Assembly: GCA_945861675.1 (NCBI GenBank)
Contig: CAMAVY010000004.1
Span: forward strand, 1 to 57,610
Reading direction: 5' to 3'
DNA: 57,610 bases
DNA from: Klebsiella pneumoniae
Lineage (GTDB): Bacteria; Pseudomonadota; Gammaproteobacteria; Pseudomonadales; Azotimanducaceae
Numbering within the stretch: the stretch's first letter is position 1; each line of letters starts with the position of its first letter. Below the pieces are notes generated by a model. It made no database searches. It saw nothing but the letters and a program-made list of their open reading frames with translations, and had not been told where the DNA came from. A program made the translations under genes and the position numbers. This document shows positions 8,742 to 18,769 of this stretch, piece by piece.

Positions 8742-11700
8742 TCACCTTCGAATCGCGCGTTCGTGCAGGCGAAGACGAACAAGGTGCAGCAGGCCAAGTC
8801 CGAGCAGGATCACGAGCGTTGCATCGATGCCGCCGCTGTCTCGATTGCCAGCGCCGTCAGGCGACAGGCTGCAGCCGAAGCGACCACCGCCGCCCTCATC
8901 ACTCTGGGCGAAGCCGCCGTTGTCGGCGCCCGGTGTACCGGTATCGCGCGTGACGCTGCCAAGGCCGCTGGGGTCAACGATGATGCCGTTGGCCAGACCG
9001 TCGTCGTCGCCGCGGCCGCCGTCAGTCAGCGTCACCGTGACCTGCCTGCGATCCGCACTGAAGCGCGCATTGGCACCGTAGTCGGTCCAGCCCTGGGTTG
9101 GCGAGTACTTGATCCAGGTCGCGCCCGCCGGCGCGGCCGTGTCCAGGTAGAACACCACTTCCACCGTTGCGCCCGCGGTAGGGACCCGCACCGTCGTGTT
9201 GATGAGATCGAAGTCGAAGCGTGTCGGGCGATTGCGCTGGTCCGCGATGGTGGTCGGATTGACCGCCTGCAGCAGCACCAGGTTGCCCGTCAGCGGCTGC
9301 ACCCCAACGGTGTCGTTTGACGTTGTGCGCAGCGTCACTACCTCAGCCGGGAAGCCGGCAATGCCGTTGTCGCTGACCGTGATGACAACCGTGTCCGTGG
9401 CCATCAGTCCATCGTCGTCGGTGACGGTGAGTTGCAGCGTGATCTGTGTACCGCTCTGCGCCGCAGTGATGGCGGGGGTGACAAACGTGGGGCTGGCAAC
9501 GACGGGGCTGGACAGCGTCAGCGCTGGGCCGGACACCTGCGTCCACAGGTACTCGGTGATGTTGCCCGAGGTGTCGTTCGACCCCGTGCCGTTCAATGTC
9601 ACCGTGCTGCCTTCGTTCACGCTTAAGTCCAGGCCTGCATTGGCGGTCGGCGCTGACGCCACGTTGCCGATGTTCACGATCACCGTGTCAGTGGCCGTGA
9701 GGCCATCGTTGTCGGTGACCGTGACTTCGAACACCAGGGCGCCGCCGCTGGTCGATACCAACGGTGCGGTGAAGCTGGGCGCTGCAATGTTCACGTCGGA
9801 CAAGGTGGCCGTGCTGCCACTGGTCTGGCGCCAGCGGAACTGCGCGATGGTGCCGTCGCGGTCGGTCGACGCCGAAGCATCCAGCAACACGTTGCTGCCT
9901 TCTGTCACGGTCTGATCGGCGCCGGCATTCGCCGTCGGCGGAATACCGCCCAGGTCCTGCACGTTGATGGTCACGCTGTCGCTGGCGACCAGGCCTTCCG
10001 CGTCTGTCACCTGCAGTTCGAACGTGAACGGTGTGTTCACGCGCACCTGCGGCGCGACAAACTGCGGCTGTGCCGATGTCGGATCCGACAAGGTGATCGG
10101 TGCACCGGCGGTTTGCATCCAGCGGTAGCTGGCCACGGGTGCGTCCACGTCGAAGGAGTTACTGCCATCGAGGATTACCGTGGTTTCTTCGCGCACCGTG
10201 CGGTCTGCGCCTGCGCTGGCGGTCGGCGGCTGATTCACGTTGCTGACGTTGACGACAATCGTGTCGCTGCTCATCGCACCCGCATCGTCGGTGACCACCA
10301 GCTGGAAGCTGAGGCTGGTGCCTGCAGGCGTGACCAGCGGCGCACGGAAACGCGCCTGCGCCGTGTTGGCATTGGTCAGCGTCACTGCCGTACCACTGAC
10401 CTGCGTCCAGGCGTAGGCGACGATGCTGCCCAACGGCGCATCGGCGTCTGACGAGTTGCTGCCGTCGAGGATGACCAGCGCACTCTCCGCGACCGTTGCA
10501 TCGGCGCCTGCACTTGCGACTGGCGGCGTGTTCTGGTCGGACACGTTGATGATCACCGTGTCCTCGCTGGCAAGGCCGCCTTGATCAGTCACGCGCAGCG
10601 TGAAGGTCAGCGCTGCGCCGCTGGTGGTCACAGTCGGTGCAGTGAATGTCGGCGCTACGGAAGCGTTGTCACTCAGCGTCACCGCCGTGCCACCGGTCTG
10701 CTGCCAGACATAGGCGAGCGCACCGTCATCGTCGGTCGAGTTGCTGCCGGACAGTGTCACAGCGGCGCCTTCAAGCACGCTGCGATCTGCGCCAGCGTCC
10801 GCAACAGGTGCTCGGTTGACGTTCTGCACCGTCACCCGAACCTGGGTCACGCCCACATCGCCATCCGGGTCGGCAACACTCAGTTCTAACGTCAGCACCG
10901 TGCCGGCGACGGCAGCCTCAGGCGCGATGAAGCTCGGTGTTGCGGTGGTTGCACCCGTCAAGGCAACCGGCGCGCCGACAACTTCAAGCTGGCGCCAGCT
11001 GAAGGTCAGTGCGCCGCCATCCGGGTCGCTGCTGCCGCTGCCGTCCAGTTGCACCAGGGTGTTCTCGTTGGCAGCGAAGTCTGCGCTGCTGCGCGCAACG
11101 GGCGGTGAGTTCAGGTTGCCCACACGCACTGTCACATCGTCGGTGGACGCAAGACCTGGTGCGGGACCGTTGTCGCGCACGGTCAGGCGGAACGTCATCG
11201 TGATACCGCCAGGCACCGTATCCGGCGCGGTGAAGCTGGGCGCCGCCGTGTTGGCGTTGTTCAGCGTCACGGCGGGGCCCGCGGTCTGCACCCAGCTGTA
11301 GCTGGTGATCAGGCCATCCGCGTCGCTCGATGCGCTGCCGTCGAGTGTCACCGCGGCGGTTTCCAGCGCATCGATGTCGGCGCCGGCATCTGCCGTCGGA
11401 CCGTCGTTCACGACCACGCTCACGGTATCCGTGGACGTGCGACCGACGTCGTCGGTCACGGTCAGCGTGAAGGTCAGTGTGGCACCGCTGGCGGATGGCA
11501 GCAGCGGCGCCGTGAAGCCTGGCGTTGGCGTATTCGCGCCCGTCAGCGTGGTTGCGGCGCCGCCCGTCTGAATCCAGCTGAAGGTCAGCGCACCGTTCTC
11601 AGGGTCGGTCGCCGTGCCGGCCAGTGCCACTGCAGCACCTTCGTTGACCTGTTGGTTGGCACCAGCGTCGACGTCGGGTGCAGCGTTGCCGACTGCAATG

Positions 11701-14700
11701 TCGTTCACCTGCACGATTACCGTGTCGGTATGCGTAAGGCCACCTGCATCGCTCACGGTCAGCGCAAAGGTCAGCGCATCGGTGCCGCCGACAGCGGTCA
11801 CGGCCGGTGCTGTGAAGGTCGGCGATGCGGCGTTGGCGCCGCTCAATGTCACGGGCGTGCCTGCGGTCTGCACCCAGGCGTAGCTGACGGGGCCACCGCC
11901 CGCGTCTGCCGAGGCCGTGCCGTTCAGACTGACGGCAGCACCTTCGATCACGGTTGCGTCGCTGCCTGCATTCGCCAGCGGCCCGTTGTTCACGGTCACG
12001 GTGACGAGGTCGGTTGCGGTGTGGCCCACATTGTCGGTGACGGTCAGCTGGAAGGTGAACAACTGGCTGGCAACGCTGCTGCTCGCAATCAACGGCGCGG
12101 CAAAAGACGGCGTTGCGCTGTTGGCGTTCACCAACGTCACGCCTGGCCCAGCCGTCTGTACCCAGGCAAAGCTGAGCGCGGCACTTTCAGGATCGGTGCC
12201 GCTGCCGATCAGGTTGACTGTTGCACCTTCGTTGGCCTGTTGGTCTGCACCGGCATTGGCCACAGGGTCTGCGTTGCCCACGGCAATGTCGTTGACCGTG
12301 ACCTGCACTGTGCTTGCCGACGATGCGCCGTTGGCATCGCTGACGGTGACCTGGAAGGTCAACACGCTGGTCGTGTCGAATGCCTGCGTGGGCGCCGTGA
12401 AGGTCGGTTGCGCGCTGCTGGCGCCGCTCAACGTCACGCTGGGTGTGCCACCGGTCTGGCTCCAGGCATAGGTGATTGCACCGGCGCCGGGGTCGGCGGA
12501 GGCTCTGGCATCCAACGTGACGGAAGCGCCTTCGAGCACCGTCTGATTGGTGCCTGCGTTTGCCACGGGCGCGTTGTTGACCACCACCTGAACGGTGTCG
12601 ACCGCCGTGCGGCCGACGTTGTCGGTCACGGTCACACTGAAGCCCAGCGTAATGCTTGGCGTGGTCGTGTCGCTGATGACCGGGGCGCTGAAACTCGGCG
12701 TTGCGCCGGAGGCGCCGCTCAGGTTGACAGCTGTGCCGGATGTCTGCGTCCAGCTGAATGTCAGCGCGCCGTTCTCAGGGTCGGTTGCGCTGGCGCCCAG
12801 GCTGACACCGGCGCCTTCGTTCGCTTGTTGGTCGACGCCGGCATTGACGGTCGGTGGCAGGTTGCCCACCGCTGCTTCGTTCACGGTCACGGTCACGTTG
12901 ACGGTGGCGGTCAAGCCGTCGGTATCGGTCACCGTCAGTCGGAAGCCCAGCGAAATGCTGCCGCCCAGTGTTTCGACATCGGGTGCCGTGAAGCTTGGGG
13001 TGGCGGTGCTGGCACCGCCGAGTATCACCATGGGGCTGCCGCTGATCTGGGTCCAGCTGAAGGTCAGCGCACCCGCGCCAGGATCGTTCGACGCTGCGCC
13101 ACTCAAGGCAACGACTGCACCTTCAGTGGCTGTGCGATCGATGCCTGCGTTGGCGTTGGGACCATTGTTGACCACTACATTGACACTGTCGGTCGTACGC
13201 CGACCCACGTTGTCTGTCACGGTCAATTCAAAGGTCAGCGTGATCACCGCTGTGGTGGTGTCGGAAATGATCGGCGCGATGAACGACGGTGTCGCGGTGT
13301 TCGCGCCCGTGAGCGTGACCGCGCCACCGGCGGTTTGCGCCCAGCTGAACGTGATCGCTGCGTTCTCCGGGTCGGTGCCGCTGCCCGCGAGCGCAACCGC
13401 GGCGCCTTCGTTGCGCCGCAGATCCGTGCCGGCGTTCGCAGTCGGCGGCAGGTTGCCAGCCGCGATGTCGTTCACCGTGACTGCTACGGCATCGTTTGCT
13501 GCCAGGCCATCTGCGTCGGTCACCGTCACGCGGAATGTCAGCACTTCGCTGGCGTCCACGGCTTCCGTGGGTGCGGTGAACGTGGGAGTGGCGGTGCTGG
13601 CGCCCGTCAGCGTGACGGCGGTGCCAGTGAGCTGCACCCAGCTATAGGTGATTGCGCCTGCAACCGGATCGTTCGAGCTGGCAGCCGTCAGGTTGACCAG
13701 CGTTTCTTCGATGACGGTCTGATCCGGACCCGCGTTGGCATTCGGACCATTGTTGACGGTGATCTCCACAGTGTCGGTGATGGTGCGCGACACGTTGTCG
13801 GTGACCGTCAACGTGAAGGTCAGCACTTCGCTTGGCGCAACTGTGCTGGCGAGGGTCGGTGCAATGAACGTCGGCGACGCGCTGCTCGCATCCGACAGCG
13901 TGACGGTGGTGCCGCCGGTCTGTGTCCACTGCAACGTGACCGGGCCCGACTCCGGATCCGTGCCCGCACCCGCGAGCGATCCGTTTGCACCTTCATTGAT
14001 TCGTTGGTCCGCACCGGCGTTGGCGGTCGGTGGTGCATTGCCAACAGCAATGTCGTTCACCGAAATCGTGACTGAGTCGGTTGCGGTCAGACCGCCCGCG
14101 TCGGTGACCGTCACATTGAAGGTCAGCGTGTCGGTGCCGCCAATGGCCGTCACTGCAGGTGCGGTAAACGTCGGCGCAGCCGAGGTGGCCCCGGTTAGCA
14201 CAACGCTGGTGCCGCTGGTCTGCGTCCAGCTGTAGGTAATGGGCGCAGCAACGGGATCGTTGGATGCGCTGCCGTCGAGGTTGACCACGTCGCCCTCAGT
14301 GACCGTTGCGTCGGTGCCTGCGCTGGCGTTCGGCCCGTTGTTCACGAGCACGCTGACGGTGTCGGTGGCGGTCTGGCCGACACTGTCGGTCACCGTCAGT
14401 GTGAACGTCAGGATGACGTTGGCCGTGCTGGTGCTGGCGATGGTCGGCGCGCTGAAGCTTGGCGTCTGACCTGTGGCGCCCGTGAGCACAACGGCGGTGC
14501 CGCCGGTCTGCGTCCAGGCAAACGTAAGCGGCTGGCCTTCAAGGTCGGCGCCACTGCCGATCAACGCGACACTTGTGCCCTCGTTGGCGTTGCTATCGCT
14601 GCCGGCATTGGCGGTTGGCGGCGCGTTACCGGATGTGATGTCGCGAATGATCACGTCGACGGTGTCGACCGACGTTGCACCATCGGCGTCTGTCACTGTG

Positions 14701-17700
14701 ACGCGGAACGTGTAGGTGTCGCTGGTGGCCACATCGGGGCCGGTGAAGCTGGGCGTTGCTGTGGCCGCGCCGCTGATCGTGAGGCTGGTGGCGCCGGCAG
14801 TCTGCACCCACGCGTAACTGATGGCACCGCCACCTGCATCTGCGGATGCGCTGCCGTCCAGGGTGACAAGCGTGTTGTCGAGCACGGTCTGGTCAGGCCC
14901 GGCGCTGGCGGCGGGGCCATTGTTCACGACCACGTTCACAGCGTCTGTGCTGCTGAGCCCCACGTTGTCTACAACCGTGAGTTGGAACGTCAGCGTGACG
15001 CTCGCCGTAGTGGTGTCGCCGATGGTGGGCGCGGTGAACGACGGTGTGGCCGTCGTCGCACCTGCGAGCGCGACCGCCGTGCCTGCGGTTTGCGACCAGC
15101 TGAAGCTGGCAATCGAACCGTTGTCGGTGCCGGCGCCGCTGAGTGCGACGGCAGCACCCTCGTTGCGGCGCAGATCAGCGCCGGCGTTTGCCGTGGGCGC
15201 TGTATCGCCCACGGCGATGTCATTCACCGTGACGGTGACAGTGTCGGTTGCCGTCAGGCCGCCCGCGTCCGTCACGCTGAGACGGAATACCAACGGTGTG
15301 CTGGTGCTGAGCGCCTGGGCAGGCGCGGTAAACGTCGGCGAAACCGTGTTCGCGCCGGTCAGTGTTGCAGTCGTACCGGACAGCTGCGTCCATACATACG
15401 CCAGCGCCCCACCGTTATCGTCGGACGCCGCGCCGGTCAGTGTGACGGCCGTGCCTTCGGTAACGTTCGGCTGATCAGGCCCGGCATCTGCGTTGGGGCC
15501 GTTGTTGATGGTGATCGTCACGCTGTCCGATGCGCTGCGGCCGACGTTGTCGGTCACGGTCAGCTGGAACACCAGCGTCTGATTGGCGACATTGGTGGCG
15601 CTGATGTCAGGCGCGGTGAACGACGGCGTTGTGGTTGTGCTGTTGGTGAGCACCACGGCCGTGCCGCTGGTCTGTGTCCAGTCGTAGGTCAGCGCAGAGG
15701 CTTCAGGATCGCTGGACAGCGTGCCGTCCAACGTAGCCGACGCATTCTCGTTCACGCCTGCGTCGGCGCCTGCGTCGGCGGCCGGCGGCGCGTTGCCGAT
15801 GGCGACGTCATTGACGGTGATCACCACGGTGTCTGTTGCGCTGAGTCCGTTGGCGTCGGTCACCGTGACCTGGAACGTGTAGGTGCCGCTGGTATCGAAT
15901 TCCTGCAATGGCGCGATGAAGCCAGGCGAGACGCTGTTGGCGTTGCTCAGCGTCACGGCGGTGCCGCCGGTCTGCGTCCACAGGTAGGTAAGCGCGCCCG
16001 CGCCGGGATCATTCGACGCTGTAGCGGTCAGTGCGACGCTGGCGCCTTCGGTCACGCTTTGATCGGCGCCGGCCGAGGCATTCGGGCCGTTGTTTACGAC
16101 CACCACCACTGTGTCGACATCGGTGCGACCTACGTTGTCGGTGATGGTCAGTTGGAATGTCAGCGTGACTGATGCAACGGCCGTGTCGGTGATGTCGGGC
16201 GCGGTGAAGGTCGGCGCAGCAATGCTGCTGTTCGACAGCGTCACGGCAGTCCCGCCCGTCTGCACCCAGCTGACGGTCAGCGCGCCGCTCTCGGGATCAG
16301 TACCGCTGCCGGACAAGCTCGCGGCTGCGTTTTCGTTGATGGCCTGATCGGCGCCAGCGTTGGCGGTGGGCGCACTGTTGCCGACCGCAACGTCATTGAT
16401 CTGGATGAGCACGGTGTCAGCACTGGAGACAAGACCGCCGGCATCGGTGACCACCAGGAGGAATGTCAGCGTGTCGCTACCGCCGACTGTGCTGACGGCG
16501 GGCGCGGTGAAGGTCGGTGATGCAACCGTGCTGCTCGACAGCGTGGCCACGCCGGTGCCACCGGTCTGCGTCCATGAGTAGGTCAGGCTGCCGGCGCCCG
16601 GGTCGAAGGAACCGCTGCCATCCAATGCGACCAACGTGCCTTCGGTGATTGCGGACTGGTCTGGACCCGCGTTCGCGGTAGGTCCGTTGTTGACGACGAC
16701 GCTGATGGTGTTGGTGCCCGTGCGCCCGGTTGCATCGGTCACTGTCAGCAGGAACGCAAGCGTGGTGTTGGCCGTGTTCGGATCGACGATCGTTGGTGCG
16801 GTGAAGGTCGGCGTTTGTGTGGTGTCGCCGGTCAGCGTCACGGCGGTGCCGCTCTGCTGCGTCCAGACGAAGCTGAGTGCGCCACCATCGACGTCGGTTG
16901 CGCTGCCGCTCAGCGTGACCGCACTGCCTTCGTTCTTGTTCTGATCCGCGCCCGCGTTGACGACCGGATCGTTGCCGCCGACGGCGATGTCGTTGACGGT
17001 GATGATGACGGTGTCTGTTGCGGTCAGGCCACCCGCGTCGGTGACCGTGAGATCGAAGGTCAGGGCCTCACTGGTGTCGAGCGCTTTTGCCGGCGCCGTA
17101 AAGGTGGGCGACGTGGTGCTGCTGCTCGACAGCGTGACGCGGGTTGTGCCGTCTGCGCGTTGCACCCAGTTGCGCGTGATCGCGCCGGCGCCGGGATCGT
17201 TCGACGCGCTGCTGTTCAACGTGACAAGCGTGGACTCCACGACACTCGGTTGATCGGCACCTGCGTCCGCGTTGGGGCCATTGTTCACCACCACGTTGAT
17301 GGTGTCGGTGCCCGTGCGGCCGGTGAAGTCAGTCGCGGTCAGCGTGAACGTCAACGTGCTGTTGGCCGTCGCTGTACTGGCGATGGTGGGCGCAGTGAAG
17401 GTGGGCGCGGTCGTTGTTGAACCGGCGAGCACAACCCCGGTGCTGGGTGTTTCGGCCCAGCTGAAGGTGACGGCGCAACCGTCCGGGTCGCTGCCTGAGC
17501 CTGACAGCGCTACGCCAGTGGCCGCCTCGTTGACGTTCAGATCGGTGCCCGCGTTGGCAGTTGGATTGCTGGTGCCGAACGCACGGTCTTTAACGGTGAC
17601 GATGACGTCGTCTGAGTCCGTGGCCTTGTTTGAGTCGGTGACAGTGACTCTGAATGTGTAGCTGGATTCGGTGTTGTCGTCCTGCGCCGGCGCGCTGAAC

Positions 17701-18728
17701 GATGCAGTGGTGGTTGCGGCGTTCGAGAGACTCACCGATGGCGAGCCAGAGACGAACGTCCATGCACGGCTGGCGGTGTCGAGCGACTCGGAATTGTCGG
17801 GTAGCGAGACTGTGGTGACGGTGCTTACGCAACTCAGCGTATCGAACACCGACTGATCCACGCCGGCGCTGACCGATGGCGCGTTGTTGACGGTGACGAC
17901 GACAGAACCGGTGTCGGTTTGTCCGAGGCTGTCCGTTGCCGTAACCGTAAACGTGAAGTTCGTGTCGGTTGCGACACTCGGCGCCGTGAAGGTGGGATTG
18001 ACGTCCGTGGTGCTGGACAGGGTGATGCCACCGGTCGCGCTCCACGAATACGTGACCGTGCCGTTGCCACCGGTGCGGTTGGCGCTCAGGTTGACCAGTT
18101 GCCCCTCGTTCGGGGTCGTTGCCGACTGGCCTGTAATCGGAGAAGCAACCGCCGCCGCCGCAGTCACGCTGGGCGGCGTGACGATGTCGCGGACGAGCTT
18201 CGCATTGTCGCAGTCGCGCGAGTCGCCATCGGTGCTGCCGTTGTTGTTCACGGCCTGTGCGCAGACGTTGAAGGTGTCCGTGCTGGCCGTGGTCAGCTGC
18301 GAGTTGGACGTCCACAGAAAGTCCCAGCTGCGCGCGTTCGGGCTGTCATGGGTCGCCTCGTTGTTGAACACTTGCGAGTCGCCGGTACCTGCTGTTGAAG
18401 CGCCGAATGTGCCGCTGCTTGAGTTGACGTTGAAGCCGCCGGTCGATCCCGTCGGATTCGACGACGACACCGAAACGCGGAAGCGATAGGTGGTCGTAGC
18501 CGATGTGTACGACTGCACTCTGATCAACGTTGTGGCTGCGCCGGCCTGTGGGACGTGGCATGTTGCGCAGGCGGTTGTCTGATCGCCGGCTGAGTCGATC
18601 CAGTCTTGCGAAACTATGCCGCCGCTGTACGCATGGGCCGCGCCAGTCCACAGGACTGACGCAAGCGTCCACATTGCACACAACAGCAGAAGCGCCCAAC
18701 GGCGGAACAGGGGCGCAAGCACTAGCAC
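8742..18728 (-). CDS. Giant exported Ig/PKD-repeat protein with N-terminal CxxCH and C-terminal anchor-like tail
   Basis: The 3328-residue protein begins (GTG) with a signal peptide (WALLLLCAMWTLASVLW, then GAAHA). CATCH follows at residues 54-58, a c-type haem-binding motif, and then a domain with STGGFNVNSSSGTF and THDSPNARSWDFLW like the reelin/choice-of-anchor type. About 30 Ig-like (PKD/REJ-type) domains follow, each with an AGADQ-type strand, SFTAP and a TDxxGxTxTDTV strand. The first part alternates two domain types: 'VNDIAVGNAPPTANAG' domains and 'VVNNGPNANAG' domains. Six or so single-type domains follow. Near the end is a segment like choice-of-anchor U (GATWIKYSPTQGWTDYG) and a tail with one Cys (RFGCSLSPDG), a hydrophobic stretch (ATLVILLGLGLLHLV) and Arg/His residues, as in JDVT/GlyGly-CTERM sorting signals. 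Likely a surface adhesin or filament; last large gene of the operon with the CxxCH lipoprotein 41 bases upstream. Confidence 0.85.
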   Translation of the reverse strand: MLVLAPLFRRWALLLLCAMWTLASVLWTGAAHAYSGGIVSQDWIDSAGDQTTACATCHVPQAGAATTLIRVQSYTSATTTYRFRVSVSSSNPTGSTGGFNVNSSSGTFGASTAGTGDSQVFNNEATHDSPNARSWDFLWTSNSQLTTASTDTFNVCAQAVNNNGSTDGDSRDCDNAKLVRDIVTPPSVTAAAAVASPITGQSATTPNEGQLVNLSANRTGGNGTVTYSWSATGGITLSSTTDVNPTFTAPSVATDTNFTFTVTATDSLGQTDTGSVVVTVNNAPSVSAGVDQSVFDTLSCVSTVTTVSLPDNSESLDTASRAWTFVSGSPSVSLSNAATTTASFSAPAQDDNTESSYTFRVTVTDSNKATDSDDVIVTVKDRAFGTSNPTANAGTDLNVNEAATGVALSGSGSDPDGCAVTFSWAETPSTGVVLAGSTTTAPTFTAPTIASTATANSTLTFTLTATDFTGRTGTDTINVVVNNGPNADAGADQPSVVESTLVTLNSSASNDPGAGAITRNWVQRADGTTRVTLSSSSTTSPTFTAPAKALDTSEALTFDLTVTDAGGLTATDTVIITVNDIAVGGNDPVVNAGADQNKNEGSAVTLSGSATDVDGGALSFVWTQQSGTAVTLTGDTTQTPTFTAPTIVDPNTANTTLAFLLTVTDATGRTGTNTISVVVNNGPTANAGPDQSAITEGTLVALDGSGSFDPGAGSLTYSWTQTGGTGVATLSSSTVASPTFTAPAVSTVGGSDTLTFLLVVTDAGGLVSSADTVLIQINDVAVGNSAPTANAGADQAINENAAASLSGSGTDPESGALTVSWVQTGGTAVTLSNSSIAAPTFTAPDITDTAVASVTLTFQLTITDNVGRTDVDTVVVVVNNGPNASAGADQSVTEGASVALTATASNDPGAGALTYLWTQTGGTAVTLSNANSVSPGFIAPLQEFDTSGTYTFQVTVTDANGLSATDTVVITVNDVAIGNAPPAADAGADAGVNENASATLDGTLSSDPEASALTYDWTQTSGTAVVLTNSTTTTPSFTAPDISATNVANQTLVFQLTVTDNVGRSASDSVTITINNGPNADAGPDQPNVTEGTAVTLTGAASDDNGGALAYVWTQLSGTTATLTGANTVSPTFTAPAQALSTSTPLVFRLSVTDAGGLTATDTVTVTVNDIAVGDTAPTANAGADLRRNEGAAVALSGAGTDNGSIASFSWSQTAGTAVALAGATTATPSFTAPTIGDTTTASVTLTFQLTVVDNVGLSSTDAVNVVVNNGPAASAGPDQTVLDNTLVTLDGSASADAGGGAISYAWVQTAGATSLTISGAATATPSFTGPDVATSDTYTFRVTVTDADGATSVDTVDVIIRDITSGNAPPTANAGSDSNANEGTSVALIGSGADLEGQPLTFAWTQTGGTAVVLTGATGQTPSFSAPTIASTSTANVILTFTLTVTDSVGQTATDTVSVLVNNGPNASAGTDATVTEGDVVNLDGSASNDPVAAPITYSWTQTSGTSVVLTGATSAAPTFTAPAVTAIGGTDTLTFNVTVTDAGGLTATDSVTISVNDIAVGNAPPTANAGADQRINEGANGSLAGAGTDPESGPVTLQWTQTGGTTVTLSDASSASPTFIAPTLASTVAPSEVLTFTLTVTDNVSRTITDTVEITVNNGPNANAGPDQTVIEETLVNLTAASSNDPVAGAITYSWVQLTGTAVTLTGASTATPTFTAPTEAVDASEVLTFRVTVTDADGLAANDAVAVTVNDIAAGNLPPTANAGTDLRRNEGAAVALAGSGTDPENAAITFSWAQTAGGAVTLTGANTATPSFIAPIISDTTTAVITLTFELTVTDNVGRRTTDSVNVVVNNGPNANAGIDRTATEGAVVALSGAASNDPGAGALTFSWTQISGSPMVILGGASTATPSFTAPDVETLGGSISLGFRLTVTDTDGLTATVNVTVTVNEAAVGNLPPTVNAGVDQQANEGAGVSLGASATDPENGALTFSWTQTSGTAVNLSGASGATPSFSAPVISDTTTPSITLGFSVTVTDNVGRTAVDTVQVVVNNAPVANAGTNQTVLEGASVTLDARASADPGAGAITYAWSQTGGTPSVTLSGASSAQPTFTAPTQAFDTTSVLTFQVTVSDANGASSASTVQVTVNDIAVGNADPVANAGADQQANEGATVNLIGSGTDPESAALSFAWVQTAGPGVTLVNANSATPSFAAPLIASSSVASQLFTFQLTVTDNVGHTATDLVTVTVNNGPLANAGSDATVIEGAAVSLNGTASADAGGGPVSYAWVQTAGTPVTLSGANAASPTFTAPAVTAVGGTDALTFALTVSDAGGLTHTDTVIVQVNDIAVGNAAPDVDAGANQQVNEGAAVALAGTATDPENGALTFSWIQTGGAATTLTGANTPTPGFTAPLLPSASGATLTFTLTVTDDVGRTSTDTVSVVVNDGPTADAGADIDALETAAVTLDGSASSDADGLITSYSWVQTAGPAVTLNNANTAAPSFTAPDTVPGGITMTFRLTVRDNGPAPGLASTDDVTVRVGNLNSPPVARSSADFAANENTLVQLDGSGSSDPDGGALTFSWRQLEVVGAPVALTGATTATPSFIAPEAAVAGTVLTLELSVADPDGDVGVTQVRVTVQNVNRAPVADAGADRSVLEGAAVTLSGSNSTDDDGALAYVWQQTGGTAVTLSDNASVAPTFTAPTVTTSGAALTFTLRVTDQGGLASEDTVIINVSDQNTPPVASAGADATVAESALVILDGSNSSDADAPLGSIVAYAWTQVSGTAVTLTNANTAQARFRAPLVTPAGTSLSFQLVVTDDAGAMSSDTIVVNVSNVNQPPTASAGADRTVREETTVILDGSNSFDVDAPVASYRWMQTAGAPITLSDPTSAQPQFVAPQVRVNTPFTFELQVTDAEGLVASDSVTINVQDLGGIPPTANAGADQTVTEGSNVLLDASASTDRDGTIAQFRWRQTSGSTATLSDVNIAAPSFTAPLVSTSGGALVFEVTVTDNDGLTATDTVIVNIGNVASAPTANAGLDLSVNEGSTVTLNGTGSNDTSGNITEYLWTQVSGPALTLSSPVVASPTFVTPAITAAQSGTQITLQLTVTDDDGLMATDTVVITVSDNGIAGFPAEVVTLRTTSNDTVGVQPLTGNLVLLQAVNPTTIADQRNRPTRFDFDLINTTVRVPTAGATVEVVFYLDTAAPAGATWIKYSPTQGWTDYGANARFSADRRQVTVTLTDGGRGDDDGLANGIIVDPSGLGSVTRDTGTPGADNGGFAQSDEGGGGRFGCSLSPDGAGNRDSGGIDATLVILLGLGLLHLVRLRLHERAIRR
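11400..17600 (-). repeat. About 11 tandem two-domain cassettes (period near 590 bp) inside the giant gene
   Basis: The boundary motif 'VNDIAVGNxxPTANAG' (or variants such as IRDITSG, VNEAAVG, VKDRAFG) recurs at roughly 17585, 16985, 16390, 15795, 15215, 14640, 14055, 13465, 12875, 12285 and 11695. Between each pair lies one 'VVNNGPxAxAG' boundary. The repeat unit is therefore a pair of Ig-like domains of about 197 residues. Copies are diverged, not identical, so the array is old, but such arrays can still recombine. Confidence 0.75.
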
Positions 18729-18769
18729 TTTCTCTACACCTTTGCGTAAGACCGCCGCCGCCCTCTACT

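Noticed and set aside
11652-14075. An 807-codon plus-strand ORF antisense to the giant gene
   Set aside because: Open only because the opposite strand is highly repetitive; no protein-like pattern or RBS.
8742-18728. CRISPR or mobile repeat region in the giant gene
   Set aside because: The repeats are in-frame protein domains of about 100 residues.
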